Positions 32,422 to 41,426 of a stretch of 64,000 nt of DNA are shown piece after piece. The position numbers were made by a program, and so were the translations under genes. How positions within the stretch are numbered: the first letter of the stretch is position 1; each line of letters starts with the position of its first letter. The DNA is from Shinella sp. XGS7 (lineage in GTDB: Bacteria > Pseudomonadota > Gammaproteobacteria > Burkholderiales > Burkholderiaceae_C): NCBI RefSeq assembly GCF_020535565.1, contig NZ_CP084758.1, forward strand, positions 2,488,501-2,552,500. Direction: 5' to 3'. Under the pieces are notes generated by a model. It ran no database searches. It was not told where the DNA came from and was given only the letters and a program-made list of their open reading frames with translations.

Positions 32422-33147
32422 CTAGAGCGCTCCATCTGCCGCCGTCTGCCACGGGCCGCGCTCGCGCAGGGTGGCCCATTCCGGCCCGCAGGGGGCGGCG
32501 ATCTCCAGCCAGCGGCCATCGGCCGGGTGCTGCAGCCGGATCTCGGCCGCATGCAGCCACAGGCGCTGCAGACCCAGAAAGCCCGCCACCGCCCGGTTCA
32601 GCGGGCCCTTGCCATGGGTGGCGTCGCCCAGGATGGGATGGGCGATGTGCTTGAGGTGGCGGCGGATCTGGTGCCGGCGCCCGGTCTCGGGCCGGCATTC
32701 CAGCAGGGCCACGCGGGTGCCGGGGAAGCGGGCATCGCTCACCAGCGGCCACTCGCCGCGGGCCAGGCAGCGCCAGGCGGTGCGCGAGGGCAGCAGGGTC
32801 TGGCCGGCCGAGGCGCGCTCGGGGTCCTTGGCCAGGGCATGGTCGATCAGGCCCTCGCCAGCGGCCGGCCAGCCGCGCACCAGGGCCTGGTAGCGCTTGG
32901 CCACGCGCCCCTGCTCGAAGGCCTGGCCCAGGACCGAAGCCACCTCGGCCGATAGCGCGAACAGCAGCAGGCCCGAGGTGCCCTTGTCCAGCCGGTGCAC
33001 CGGCCAGACCGGCCGGCCCAGCTGCTCGCGCAGCAACTGCAGGGCAAACACTTCTTCCTGCGCATCGAGCTGGCTGCGGTGCACCAGCAGGCCCGGCGGC
33101 TTGTTGATGGCGACGAGGTGCTCGTCGGCGTGGAGGATCTGCAACAT
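32422..33147 (-). CDS. RNA pseudouridine synthase, TruC/RluA family
   Basis: 241 residues. The catalytic motif is PVHRLDKGTSGLLLFA, with the active-site Asp. The fold starts with HADEHLVAINKPPGLLVHRS, and ETGRRHQIRRHLKHI plus HPILGDATHG follow, the arrangement of E. coli TruC (tRNA U65). The start at 33147 (MLQILHADEH) is standard; the frame is open 129 bp further upstream, but that extension does not resemble the family. The 330-bp stretch from here to the YchJ gene carries only a small hairpin and a possible 39-residue gene. Confidence 0.92.
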   Translation of the reverse strand: MLQILHADEHLVAINKPPGLLVHRSQLDAQEEVFALQLLREQLGRPVWPVHRLDKGTSGLLLFALSAEVASVLGQAFEQGRVAKRYQALVRGWPAAGEGLIDHALAKDPERASAGQTLLPSRTAWRCLARGEWPLVSDARFPGTRVALLECRPETGRRHQIRRHLKHIAHPILGDATHGKGPLNRAVAGFLGLQRLWLHAAEIRLQHPADGRWLEIAAPCGPEWATLRERGPWQTAADGAL

Positions 33148-33213
33148 CGGTTTCGTGATGGAGTTGGCGCCTGTCCCTGGCTTGAGGGGCAGCGCCGTGA
33201 AATGTGCGCGTGA

Positions 33214-33237
33214 TGGGGCTTCAGCCCCAAAAGGGGG
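33214..33237. repeat. Small GC-rich hairpin upstream of the pseudouridine synthase gene
   Basis: TGGGGCT (33214-33220) and AGCCCCA (33223-33229) are perfectly complementary. CCCC-AAAA-GGGG (33225-33236) offers an alternative stem. Confidence 0.35.
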
Positions 33238-33326
33238 AGTGACGAGGGGAAAACCCTTAGGAAAGAATGCTGTCATTCACAACGCCCATCATTGTTCCCG
33301 CAGCCGAAAGCTCCCAGGAGTCAGCC

Positions 33327-33446
33327 ATGCCCAAGACCTATACCGTCGGACACCGCCCGCTCATGACCTCGGTCCAGGCCTGGTTGCTGAATTTGCTGGG
33401 CCGCTCACAGCCGCAGACCTGGCCGCCGCGTCGCAAGATCGGCTGA
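33327..33446 (+). CDS. Possible small protein (39 residues), unknown function
   Basis: A short frame beginning MPKTYTVGHRPLMTSVQAWL and ending PPRRKIG. AGGAG at 33315-33319 is well placed seven bases before the ATG, and the flanking DNA contains no other gene. The composition (Thr, Gln, Trp, basic tail) is not the Ala/Arg/Pro bias of chance frames here. There is no signal peptide or obvious domain. Without conservation data it remains tentative. Confidence 0.4.
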   Translation: MPKTYTVGHRPLMTSVQAWLLNLLGRSQPQTWPPRRKIG

Positions 33447-33475
33447 ACCCGGCTTGAGGCGCTGAGCTCGGCGCC

Positions 33476-33889
33476 TCAGCCCAGGTCGCCATCCACGTAG
33501 TACCAGGCGCCGTCCTCGCGGACAAAGCGGCTGGTTTCAACAAGCCGATGGGCGCGTCCGCCCAGCTTGCTGCGGGCCACGAAGCTGACCGTGGCATGGT
33601 CGGCATCCTGCACTTGGTGCCGCTTCACTTCCAGGCCCAGCCATTGCAGCCCGGGCTCGTTCGTCTCCAGCGTGGCCGGCCGGGTGCTGGCATGCCAGCT
33701 GGCCCGCAAATAGTCATTCAGGCCACGCACAAAAGCGCTGTAGCGTGAGCGCATCAGGCGCTCGGCATCCGGGGCCGTGAGGCTCTGGCCGGCGGCGAAG
33801 GCGGCATGCCAGCGGCCGCAGCAATCCTCGTAGGGCATGCCCAGGCCACAGGGGCAGGGCTCAGCGGTGTTCGTTTTCTTGGTGCTCAT
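33476..33889 (-). CDS. YchJ-family protein with SEC-C zinc motif
   Basis: 137 residues. The N-terminal zinc motif CPCGLGMPYEDCCGRWH (C-x-C-x8-CC type) is followed by LTAPDAERLMRSRYSAFVRGLNDYLRASWH, both typical of the YchJ/UPF0225 family. The C-terminal part is an NTF2-like domain ending YYVDGDLG. Molecular function is unknown. The start at 33889 (MSTKKTNTAEPC) lies inside the 3' end of the upstream acetyltransferase gene, a 29-bp overlap in another frame that suggests coupled translation. Confidence 0.9.
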   Translation of the reverse strand: MSTKKTNTAEPCPCGLGMPYEDCCGRWHAAFAAGQSLTAPDAERLMRSRYSAFVRGLNDYLRASWHASTRPATLETNEPGLQWLGLEVKRHQVQDADHATVSFVARSKLGGRAHRLVETSRFVREDGAWYYVDGDLG

Positions 33890-34433
33890 CCAGCAGCAGT
33901 TCCCAGGTCTCTCCGACCAGATCATGCCCGAAGCTGTGATGCGCCTCGCTGGCCACCAGGCGGTAGCCCTGGGCCTGGTAGATGCCGCGTGCCGGTCCGA
34001 GCAGGCTGTTGGTCCACAGGCGGATGCCGCGGTAGACGCCGGCCTGGCGGGCGAATTCGGTGCAGGTCGCTGTCAGGTGCTTGCCCAGGCCCAGCCCGCG
34101 CGCCGCGGGCTCCAGCAGCAGCATGCGCAGCTGGGCCCAGCCGGGATCGGGTGCGCCGCTGCGCTCATCGCGGGCCTGGACCAGGAAGACGCAGCCCAGG
34201 CGCTCGCCGCCGCTTCGCTCGGCGATCCAGCCCGCCTCGCGGCCGGGGTCGAAGCGCTCGGCAAAGTCGGCCGCGATGCGGGCCACCAGGGCCTCGAAGC
34301 GCCAGTCCCAGCCGAACTGCTGGTGGTAGAGCGCACCATGGCGCGAGATCACCCAGCCCAGATCGCCGGGGCGCAGGGCGCGCAGGCGCACATCGGAGGC
34401 GGGCGTAGCGGTGGGGGCTGCGTCGGGCGGCAT
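33861..34433 (-). CDS. GNAT acetyltransferase, MarR-associated type
   Basis: 190 residues. LRALRPGDLGWVISRHGALYHQQFGWDWRFEALVARI at the start matches the acetyltransferases often fused to or paired with MarR regulators. The acetyl-CoA loop is LLLEPAARGLGLGKHL, and RGIRLWTNSLLGPARGIYQAQGYRLV closes the GNAT fold. The substrate is unknown. Starts at 34433 and 34442 are both possible, and neither has a Shine-Dalgarno sequence. It overlaps the YchJ gene by 29 bp and is divergent from uvrD. Confidence 0.88.
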   Translation of the reverse strand: MPPDAAPTATPASDVRLRALRPGDLGWVISRHGALYHQQFGWDWRFEALVARIAADFAERFDPGREAGWIAERSGGERLGCVFLVQARDERSGAPDPGWAQLRMLLLEPAARGLGLGKHLTATCTEFARQAGVYRGIRLWTNSLLGPARGIYQAQGYRLVASEAHHSFGHDLVGETWELLLDEHQENEHR

Positions 34434-34493
34434 GGACCGCATGATGCGGGGCCGCATGTCGGCCCGCAAGCGGGACGGCCCGACCCCGAACTT

Positions 34494-34499
34494 TAGAAT
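34494..34499 (+). promoter_or_regulatory. -10-like hexamer of a possible leaderless promoter (uvrD)
   Basis: TAGAAT stands six bases before the uvrD ATG at 34506, with no Shine-Dalgarno between them. The ppk gene has the identical hexamer at the identical distance. Confidence 0.5.
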
Positions 34500-34505
34500 G
34501 CAGGC

Positions 34506-36926
<2,421 letters not shown>

Positions 36927-36947
36927 AGCCTGTCCGGCAGCAAAGAA

Positions 36948-36979
36948 AAAAGGGGTGGCGCCGCGGCGCCACCCCTTTT
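36948..36979. terminator. Bidirectional terminator between uvrD and phoX
   Basis: A 15-bp perfect stem (AAAAGGGGTGGCGCC with its complement) around a 2-4 base loop, with A-run on one side and T-run on the other. It can stop both uvrD (+) and phoX (-). Confidence 0.92.
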
Positions 36980-37017
36980 GCCTTGTTGGCGGCCACCTGG
37001 CGGTGGCTACCCTGGCA

Positions 37018-38976
37018 TCAGGCCTTGCTCAGCTTCACGCTGCTGGACTCGGCGGTGATGTAGCCCACCGCGGCGCCGAAGCGGCCCTTGTAGTTGGTTT
37101 CCAGCAGGGGTTGCAGCGTGCTCTTGACCACATTGTGGATGGAGCCCCAGTCACCGGCGTGCTGGAAGTTGCTGGTGATGTAGGTCCAGCCGTTGATGTC
37201 GTCCACCACGCCCAGGCCGGTGGCCTCGGCACCTGCCGGCATGGACAGCAGGCGGCTGAGCTGCTTGGTGTCCACGTTGTAGGCCCAGACGAAGTTGTTC
37301 ACGTGCTGGCTGCTGTCCTCGCCGATGAAGAGGGTGCGCAGCTTCTCGGAGAACTTCAGATTGTCCGGGTTGGCGATCTTGTCGGGGTTGCCGGTATTGC
37401 CCAGGGCGTCGGCCGTGATGTCCTCGCCGGTCAGCAGGGCCTTGGTCTGCGACGGCACCCACTCGCTGTTGATGGCGGTGCCGGCCGTGTCCTTCTGGCC
37501 GGCGCTCAGGGTGTGGGCCAGGATGGCGCCGGCGTTCAGGGCCTTGTCCACCGTGACGTTGTAGGCCTCGTTCCAGGCGGCGTTGTTCTTGACCATGGAG
37601 CTCTGCACGTTCTGCAGGGCCGAGTAGCCGATCTTGTCCTTGATGTTGACCGTCGTGCCTTCCATCTTGGTGAAGGCCATCGAGGCGCCCTTCAGGGCGG
37701 CGTAGCGGTGGGTCTCCAGGAAGGCGGCGGCCTTGTCCATGCCGGCCTTCACGCGCACCCATTGCGGCTTGCCGCTGAACCAGATCTTGGTGTAGGTCGC
37801 ATCGGCCGGGTCGGTATTGGACACGTCCATGATGTCCGTGGCCTTGAGCGTGTCGGCCAGCTTCTCGATCTCGGCGCTGGTGGCAGAGCCCAGCTTGATC
37901 CAGCTCAGCGGGGCGCCGGCGGCGCTGGGGTCCAGCGAGAAGCCGTTGCCCACCTTGGCCACGTACAGGGTGCCGGCGGAGAGGTCCTTCTCCTTGTCGG
38001 CCACGAACATGAAGAAGCCGCCGTTGGTGGCGTCGTCACCCATGATGGCGGTGCGGTTGTCGGGCATGACCTGGATCAGCTCATGCGAGATGCGGCCCAG
38101 GCAGTAGTGCTTCTTGATGCTGCCGGTGCCGTCGGGGTTGACGGTGACCTCGGGCAGGTGGCCGTAGTGGTAGGGCTTGGCCTTGGTCTCGTCGCCGTAC
38201 AGGTTCTTGCTGTAGGCCTTGAACTGGGCGCTGCTGGCGGCGGTGAAGGCGTCCGGCTCGTACTCCTCGCTGGACAGATGGGTGCCCCAGGGCGAGAGGC
38301 TGGAGCCGCAGGTGATCCAGAGGCCGTGGGCCGGCGAGGTGTCCACATTGTGGTACTTCACCAGGCTCAGCTTGCCGGTCGCGGGGTCCTGGTCCAGGGT
38401 CAGCACGGCGATGGGCGAGGGCAGCTTGCCGTACATATCGGTCTTGCCGTCCTGCGCCCAGGTGGTGTATTCGAACTGCACCACGGCGAAGACCGGCTTG
38501 CCCTTGACGCCGGCCACGCTGGCGTTGGGCAGGCTCAGCAGCGAGGTGCCGTCCGGCGAGTCGCTGAAGAAGTGGCGCTCCTTGCCGGCCACGGTGGTGT
38601 CGATGATGGCCTTGCCATTGATGTCGTAGTAGCCGCCGGCCAGGATGGTGCCGCCCTTGCCGTCCGGCACCAGGTCGCCGGTGATGAAGAAGGGCTGGTA
38701 GGCCAGCTTGTAGTTCAGGCTGCTGTCGTCGCTGAGCTTGACCGTCAGGCTGGAGGCCATATAGGTCGTGGCCATATTGGCCGGGGTGCTCAGGGCCGGG
38801 GCCGCCATGGCGGTGAAGCTGGCCGAGACGAAGCTGGCGGCCGGGGTGTCGTCATCGCCGCCACCGCAGGCGCTCAGGCTGAGGCCGGCGCCCAGGGCAC
38901 CGCCCAGGGGCAGCAGCAGGGGGCTGCCGAAGAGCTTGAGGGCCTGGCGACGGGTGGGCTGGGAAGTACGGGTCAT
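37018..38976 (-). CDS. phoX: PhoX-family alkaline phosphatase (DUF839)
   Basis: 652 residues. The N-terminus TRRQALKLFGSPLLLPLGG is a twin-arginine signal, followed by LSLSACGGG, which also resembles a lipobox. The mature part contains GLWITCGSSLSPWGTHLSSEEYEPD (the metal-binding Cys/Glu region of PhoX), CLGRISHELIQVMPDNRTAIMGDDATNGGFFMF and the C-terminal RTLFIGEDSSQHVNNFVW. PhoX enzymes are calcium- and iron-dependent periplasmic phosphomonoesterases used under phosphate limitation. I could not find a convincing Pho box upstream on the coding strand; only a lone CTGTCAC on the other strand at 39079. Confidence 0.92.
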   Translation of the reverse strand: MTRTSQPTRRQALKLFGSPLLLPLGGALGAGLSLSACGGGDDDTPAASFVSASFTAMAAPALSTPANMATTYMASSLTVKLSDDSSLNYKLAYQPFFITGDLVPDGKGGTILAGGYYDINGKAIIDTTVAGKERHFFSDSPDGTSLLSLPNASVAGVKGKPVFAVVQFEYTTWAQDGKTDMYGKLPSPIAVLTLDQDPATGKLSLVKYHNVDTSPAHGLWITCGSSLSPWGTHLSSEEYEPDAFTAASSAQFKAYSKNLYGDETKAKPYHYGHLPEVTVNPDGTGSIKKHYCLGRISHELIQVMPDNRTAIMGDDATNGGFFMFVADKEKDLSAGTLYVAKVGNGFSLDPSAAGAPLSWIKLGSATSAEIEKLADTLKATDIMDVSNTDPADATYTKIWFSGKPQWVRVKAGMDKAAAFLETHRYAALKGASMAFTKMEGTTVNIKDKIGYSALQNVQSSMVKNNAAWNEAYNVTVDKALNAGAILAHTLSAGQKDTAGTAINSEWVPSQTKALLTGEDITADALGNTGNPDKIANPDNLKFSEKLRTLFIGEDSSQHVNNFVWAYNVDTKQLSRLLSMPAGAEATGLGVVDDINGWTYITSNFQHAGDWGSIHNVVKSTLQPLLETNYKGRFGAAVGYITAESSSVKLSKA

Positions 38977-39139
38977 GCTGATTGCAACTCACGGATGAAG
39001 GTGAGGCCGGGTGCCCAAGGACATGCTCCGGCCGGGAGGTGCCAGGGAGCGCGTTCGGACCATGCATTGACCCCCCAGCTGTCACAAGGGGCGCACTCTA
39101 GGAAGTGCGTGTGTCAGTGTGATGACCCCGTGCGGGGAA

Positions 39140-39991
39140 TCAGCTCGTCTTGCTCAGCAGATCGCGTGGCGCGCCGAACATGAAGCAGTCGATGAAGGTG
39201 AAGTACAGCGAGGCGTAGAACACCGTGGAGAGCATCAGGCCCATCATCAGGGCCAGCACCGGCAGCAGCTGGGCCAGGCCCAGCAGTCCGCCCAGCAGGG
39301 CCAGCAGCATGGACAGGCCCATGATCAGACCCACCCAGATCAGGCCGTTGAGCAGGAAGGCGCTGCGGTTGCGCCAGATGCCCAGGGTGCTGGAGAACAG
39401 CGCCTGCAGGGCGCCCTGGCCGCCCCAGTGCACCAGGGCCGGGGCATGCCAGAAGGGCACGGCCAGCAGGGTGGCCAGGGACAGGCGGAAGAACATGCCC
39501 GTGAGCAGGCGCGGATCGCTCATCGCCGCCTGCAGGGCCGCATCGTAGGCCGGGTCCTTGGTCTTGGGATCGGCCATCAGGGCCTGCAGGGTCTCGAAGG
39601 CGCCGCCGTCGATGGCGCCGCTGAGCGCCATCACCAGCACGGTGGCCAGGGCATAGCCGCCGCACAGGGCCAGCTGGCTGTTGCGGCGCTGCTGGGTGAG
39701 CTTGAGCGGGGCCAGGAAGACATCGGGCTTGGGCGTCTGGTTCTGCAGCACCAGATGGGTGGCCAGCATGAAGCCCAGGCTCATCAGGGGCAGGGCCATC
39801 AGCAGCAGCACCGAGCCCAGCACCGGCAGCAGCAGCACCAGCACGGCGCTGAGCATGCACAGGGCCATCATGCCCGTCAGCGCCATGGGCCGGCGCTGGA
39901 AGACCTTGAAGCCGTGCCGCACCCACAGCACGCCATGGCGGGCCGGCACGGTCTGCAGGTGAAGAGGCATGGACGACGAGGAATTCGACAC
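39140..39991 (-). CDS. BPSS1780-family integral membrane protein
   Basis: 283 residues with about six hydrophobic helices (for example ALTGMMALCMLSAVLVLLLPVLG and GLIWVGLIMGLSMLLALLGGL). The N-terminal HLQTVPARHGVLWVRHGFKVFQRRP, with Arg/His-rich amphipathic start, and the C-terminal STVFYASLYFTFIDCFMF are typical of a betaproteobacterial membrane protein family named after BPSS1780 of Burkholderia pseudomallei. Its function is unknown. It lies between phoX and thrB in the same direction. Alternative start: 39970. Confidence 0.85.
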   Translation of the reverse strand: MSNSSSSMPLHLQTVPARHGVLWVRHGFKVFQRRPMALTGMMALCMLSAVLVLLLPVLGSVLLLMALPLMSLGFMLATHLVLQNQTPKPDVFLAPLKLTQQRRNSQLALCGGYALATVLVMALSGAIDGGAFETLQALMADPKTKDPAYDAALQAAMSDPRLLTGMFFRLSLATLLAVPFWHAPALVHWGGQGALQALFSSTLGIWRNRSAFLLNGLIWVGLIMGLSMLLALLGGLLGLAQLLPVLALMMGLMLSTVFYASLYFTFIDCFMFGAPRDLLSKTS

Positions 39992-40024
39992 GGCGGCGAT
40001 GGGCAGAAAGGGTTGGACGCGGGC

Positions 40025-41008
40025 TCAGTCTTTGAGGGCGTGCCAGGGCTCCGCCACCCGCTCGCGCAGCACGCGCTCGAAGTGGCCGGGGTCGTGGGGC
40101 TTGAGCAGGGCAGCGTCGCGCGGCAGGTGCAGGTCCCACAGGCGCGAGATCCAGAAGCGCAGGGCGGCGCCGCGCAGCAGGGCCGGCAGCAGGCGGTGCT
40201 CGGCGCCGCTGAGCGGGCGCACGCGCTCGTAGGCATCGACGAAGGCCTGGGCGCGCGCGGCATCCAGTCGGCCGCTGGCCAGGTCGATGCACCAGTCGTT
40301 CAGGCACACGGCCAGGTCGAAGAGCCAGGTGTCGACGCCGGCGAAGTAGAAGTCGAAGAAGCCGGTCAGGCGCTCGCGGCCGGGCAGGCCGCCCTCCACC
40401 GCGGCGAACATCACGTTGTCGCGGAACAGGTCGGCGTGGATGGGGCCGCGCGGCAGCTCGGCATAGCTCTGCGAGGCGGCCAGCTGCTGCTGGTAGGCCA
40501 GCTCGGTCTGGATCAGCTCGGCCTGGGCCGGCGTCAGAAAGGGCAGGACCACGGGCACGGTCTCGCTCCACCAGGCCAGGCCGCGCAGATTGGGCTGGCT
40601 CAAGGGGAAGTCCTGGCCGGCCAGGTGCATGCGGGCGAGCTGCGCACCCACCTGCTCGCAGTGGTGCAGATCCGGCGCCAGCTGATGGCCGCCGGCCAGC
40701 TTGTCCACCACGGCGGCGGGCTTGCCCGCCAGCTCGAAGAGGATCTCGCCCTGGGCGTCGGCATGCGGAGCCGGCACGGCCACACCGCGCCGGGCCAGAT
40801 GCTCCATGAGGCGCAGGTAGAAGGGCAGCTGCGCGAAGCTCAGGCGCTCGAACACGGTCAGCACATAGCTGCCGCGCTCGGTGGTGAGGAAGTAGTTGGT
40901 GTTCTCGATGCCCGCCTTGATGCCTTGCAGCGCCTGCACGGCGCCCAGGTTCAGACGGTCGGCCAGGGCTTGGGCCTGGGCCAGGGAGACTTCGGTGAAG
41001 ACGGCCAT
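40025..41008 (-). CDS. thrB: Homoserine kinase, ThrB (APH-fold type)
   Basis: 327 residues. MAVFTEVSLAQAQALADRL, GIKAGIENTNYFLTTERGSYVLTVFE and the kinase catalytic region PIHADLFRDNVMF followed by GFFDFYFAGVDTWLFDLA (DxD) identify the aminoglycoside-phosphotransferase-like homoserine kinase of beta- and alphaproteobacteria, not the GHMP kinase of E. coli. It phosphorylates homoserine for threonine synthesis. The ATG at 41008 is the family start; the frame continues upstream through the DUF2782 gene but that is not coding. It sits 47 bp downstream of the DUF2782 gene. Confidence 0.94.
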   Translation of the reverse strand: MAVFTEVSLAQAQALADRLNLGAVQALQGIKAGIENTNYFLTTERGSYVLTVFERLSFAQLPFYLRLMEHLARRGVAVPAPHADAQGEILFELAGKPAAVVDKLAGGHQLAPDLHHCEQVGAQLARMHLAGQDFPLSQPNLRGLAWWSETVPVVLPFLTPAQAELIQTELAYQQQLAASQSYAELPRGPIHADLFRDNVMFAAVEGGLPGRERLTGFFDFYFAGVDTWLFDLAVCLNDWCIDLASGRLDAARAQAFVDAYERVRPLSGAEHRLLPALLRGAALRFWISRLWDLHLPRDAALLKPHDPGHFERVLRERVAEPWHALKD

Positions 41009-41055
41009 GAGGGAAGGTGGGGTCGCGGATGCCGGGGCGGGGCGGGCCCCGGGAC

Positions 41056-41361
41056 TCAGAAATCCAGCAGGCGCCAGACGCGCTGTCCGGCGGCGCCGCG
41101 GGTGGACCCGGGACCGGCGGAGAGCTCGCGGCTGCCGTCGCCCACGATGATCTCGTAGGCGGGGGCCTTGCTGTTCTTGGGTTGGACCGTGACCTTCTGG
41201 GTCTGGCCGCGCACGCGCAGTTCCTCGACGCGGGTGTGGTCGTCCTCCAGCACGATCTGCTGAACCTGGGGCTCGGGCACGTCGCGGGCCAGGGCGGCGG
41301 ACGCGGCCAGGCCCAGCGGGGCGGCGAGCAGCAGGGAGAGGAGCGGGCGCTTCATCGTCAT
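41056..41361 (-). CDS. DUF2782 exported protein
   Basis: 101 residues. It has a signal peptide (MKRPLLSLLLAAPLGLAASA, cleavage near ALA-RD). The mature part PEPQVQQIVLEDDHTRVEELRVRGQTQKVTV then AYEIIVGD and a Trp-rich end QRVWRLLDF match DUF2782, small envelope proteins usually encoded between polA and thrB in betaproteobacteria. Its function is unknown. Starts at 41361 or 41355 are possible, and a TAGAAT hexamer lies nine bases ahead of the former. It is divergent from polA. Confidence 0.86.
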   Translation of the reverse strand: MTMKRPLLSLLLAAPLGLAASAALARDVPEPQVQQIVLEDDHTRVEELRVRGQTQKVTVQPKNSKAPAYEIIVGDGSRELSAGPGSTRGAAGQRVWRLLDF

Positions 41362-41370
41362 GATGCTGCC

Positions 41371-41376
41371 ATTCTA
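41371..41376 (-). promoter_or_regulatory. -10-like hexamer (DUF2782-thrB operon)
   Basis: TAGAAT on the minus strand, nine bases before the ATG at 41361. A transcript would have at most a few leader bases before that codon. Confidence 0.4.
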
Positions 41377-41412
41377 AGGGGCACCCGGCACCGGGGCGGC
41401 CGCGGCTTCGCG

Positions 41413-41418
41413 GACAAT
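41413..41418 (+). promoter_or_regulatory. -10-like hexamer (polA)
   Basis: GACAAT, eight bases before the polA ATG at 41427. No Shine-Dalgarno sequence lies between them. Confidence 0.35.
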
Positions 41419-41426
41419 CGCGCCCC

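Noticed and set aside
38977..39139. Pho box upstream of phoX
   Set aside because: Only one heptamer, CTGTCAC (39079-39085), is found and it is on the opposite strand without a phased partner.
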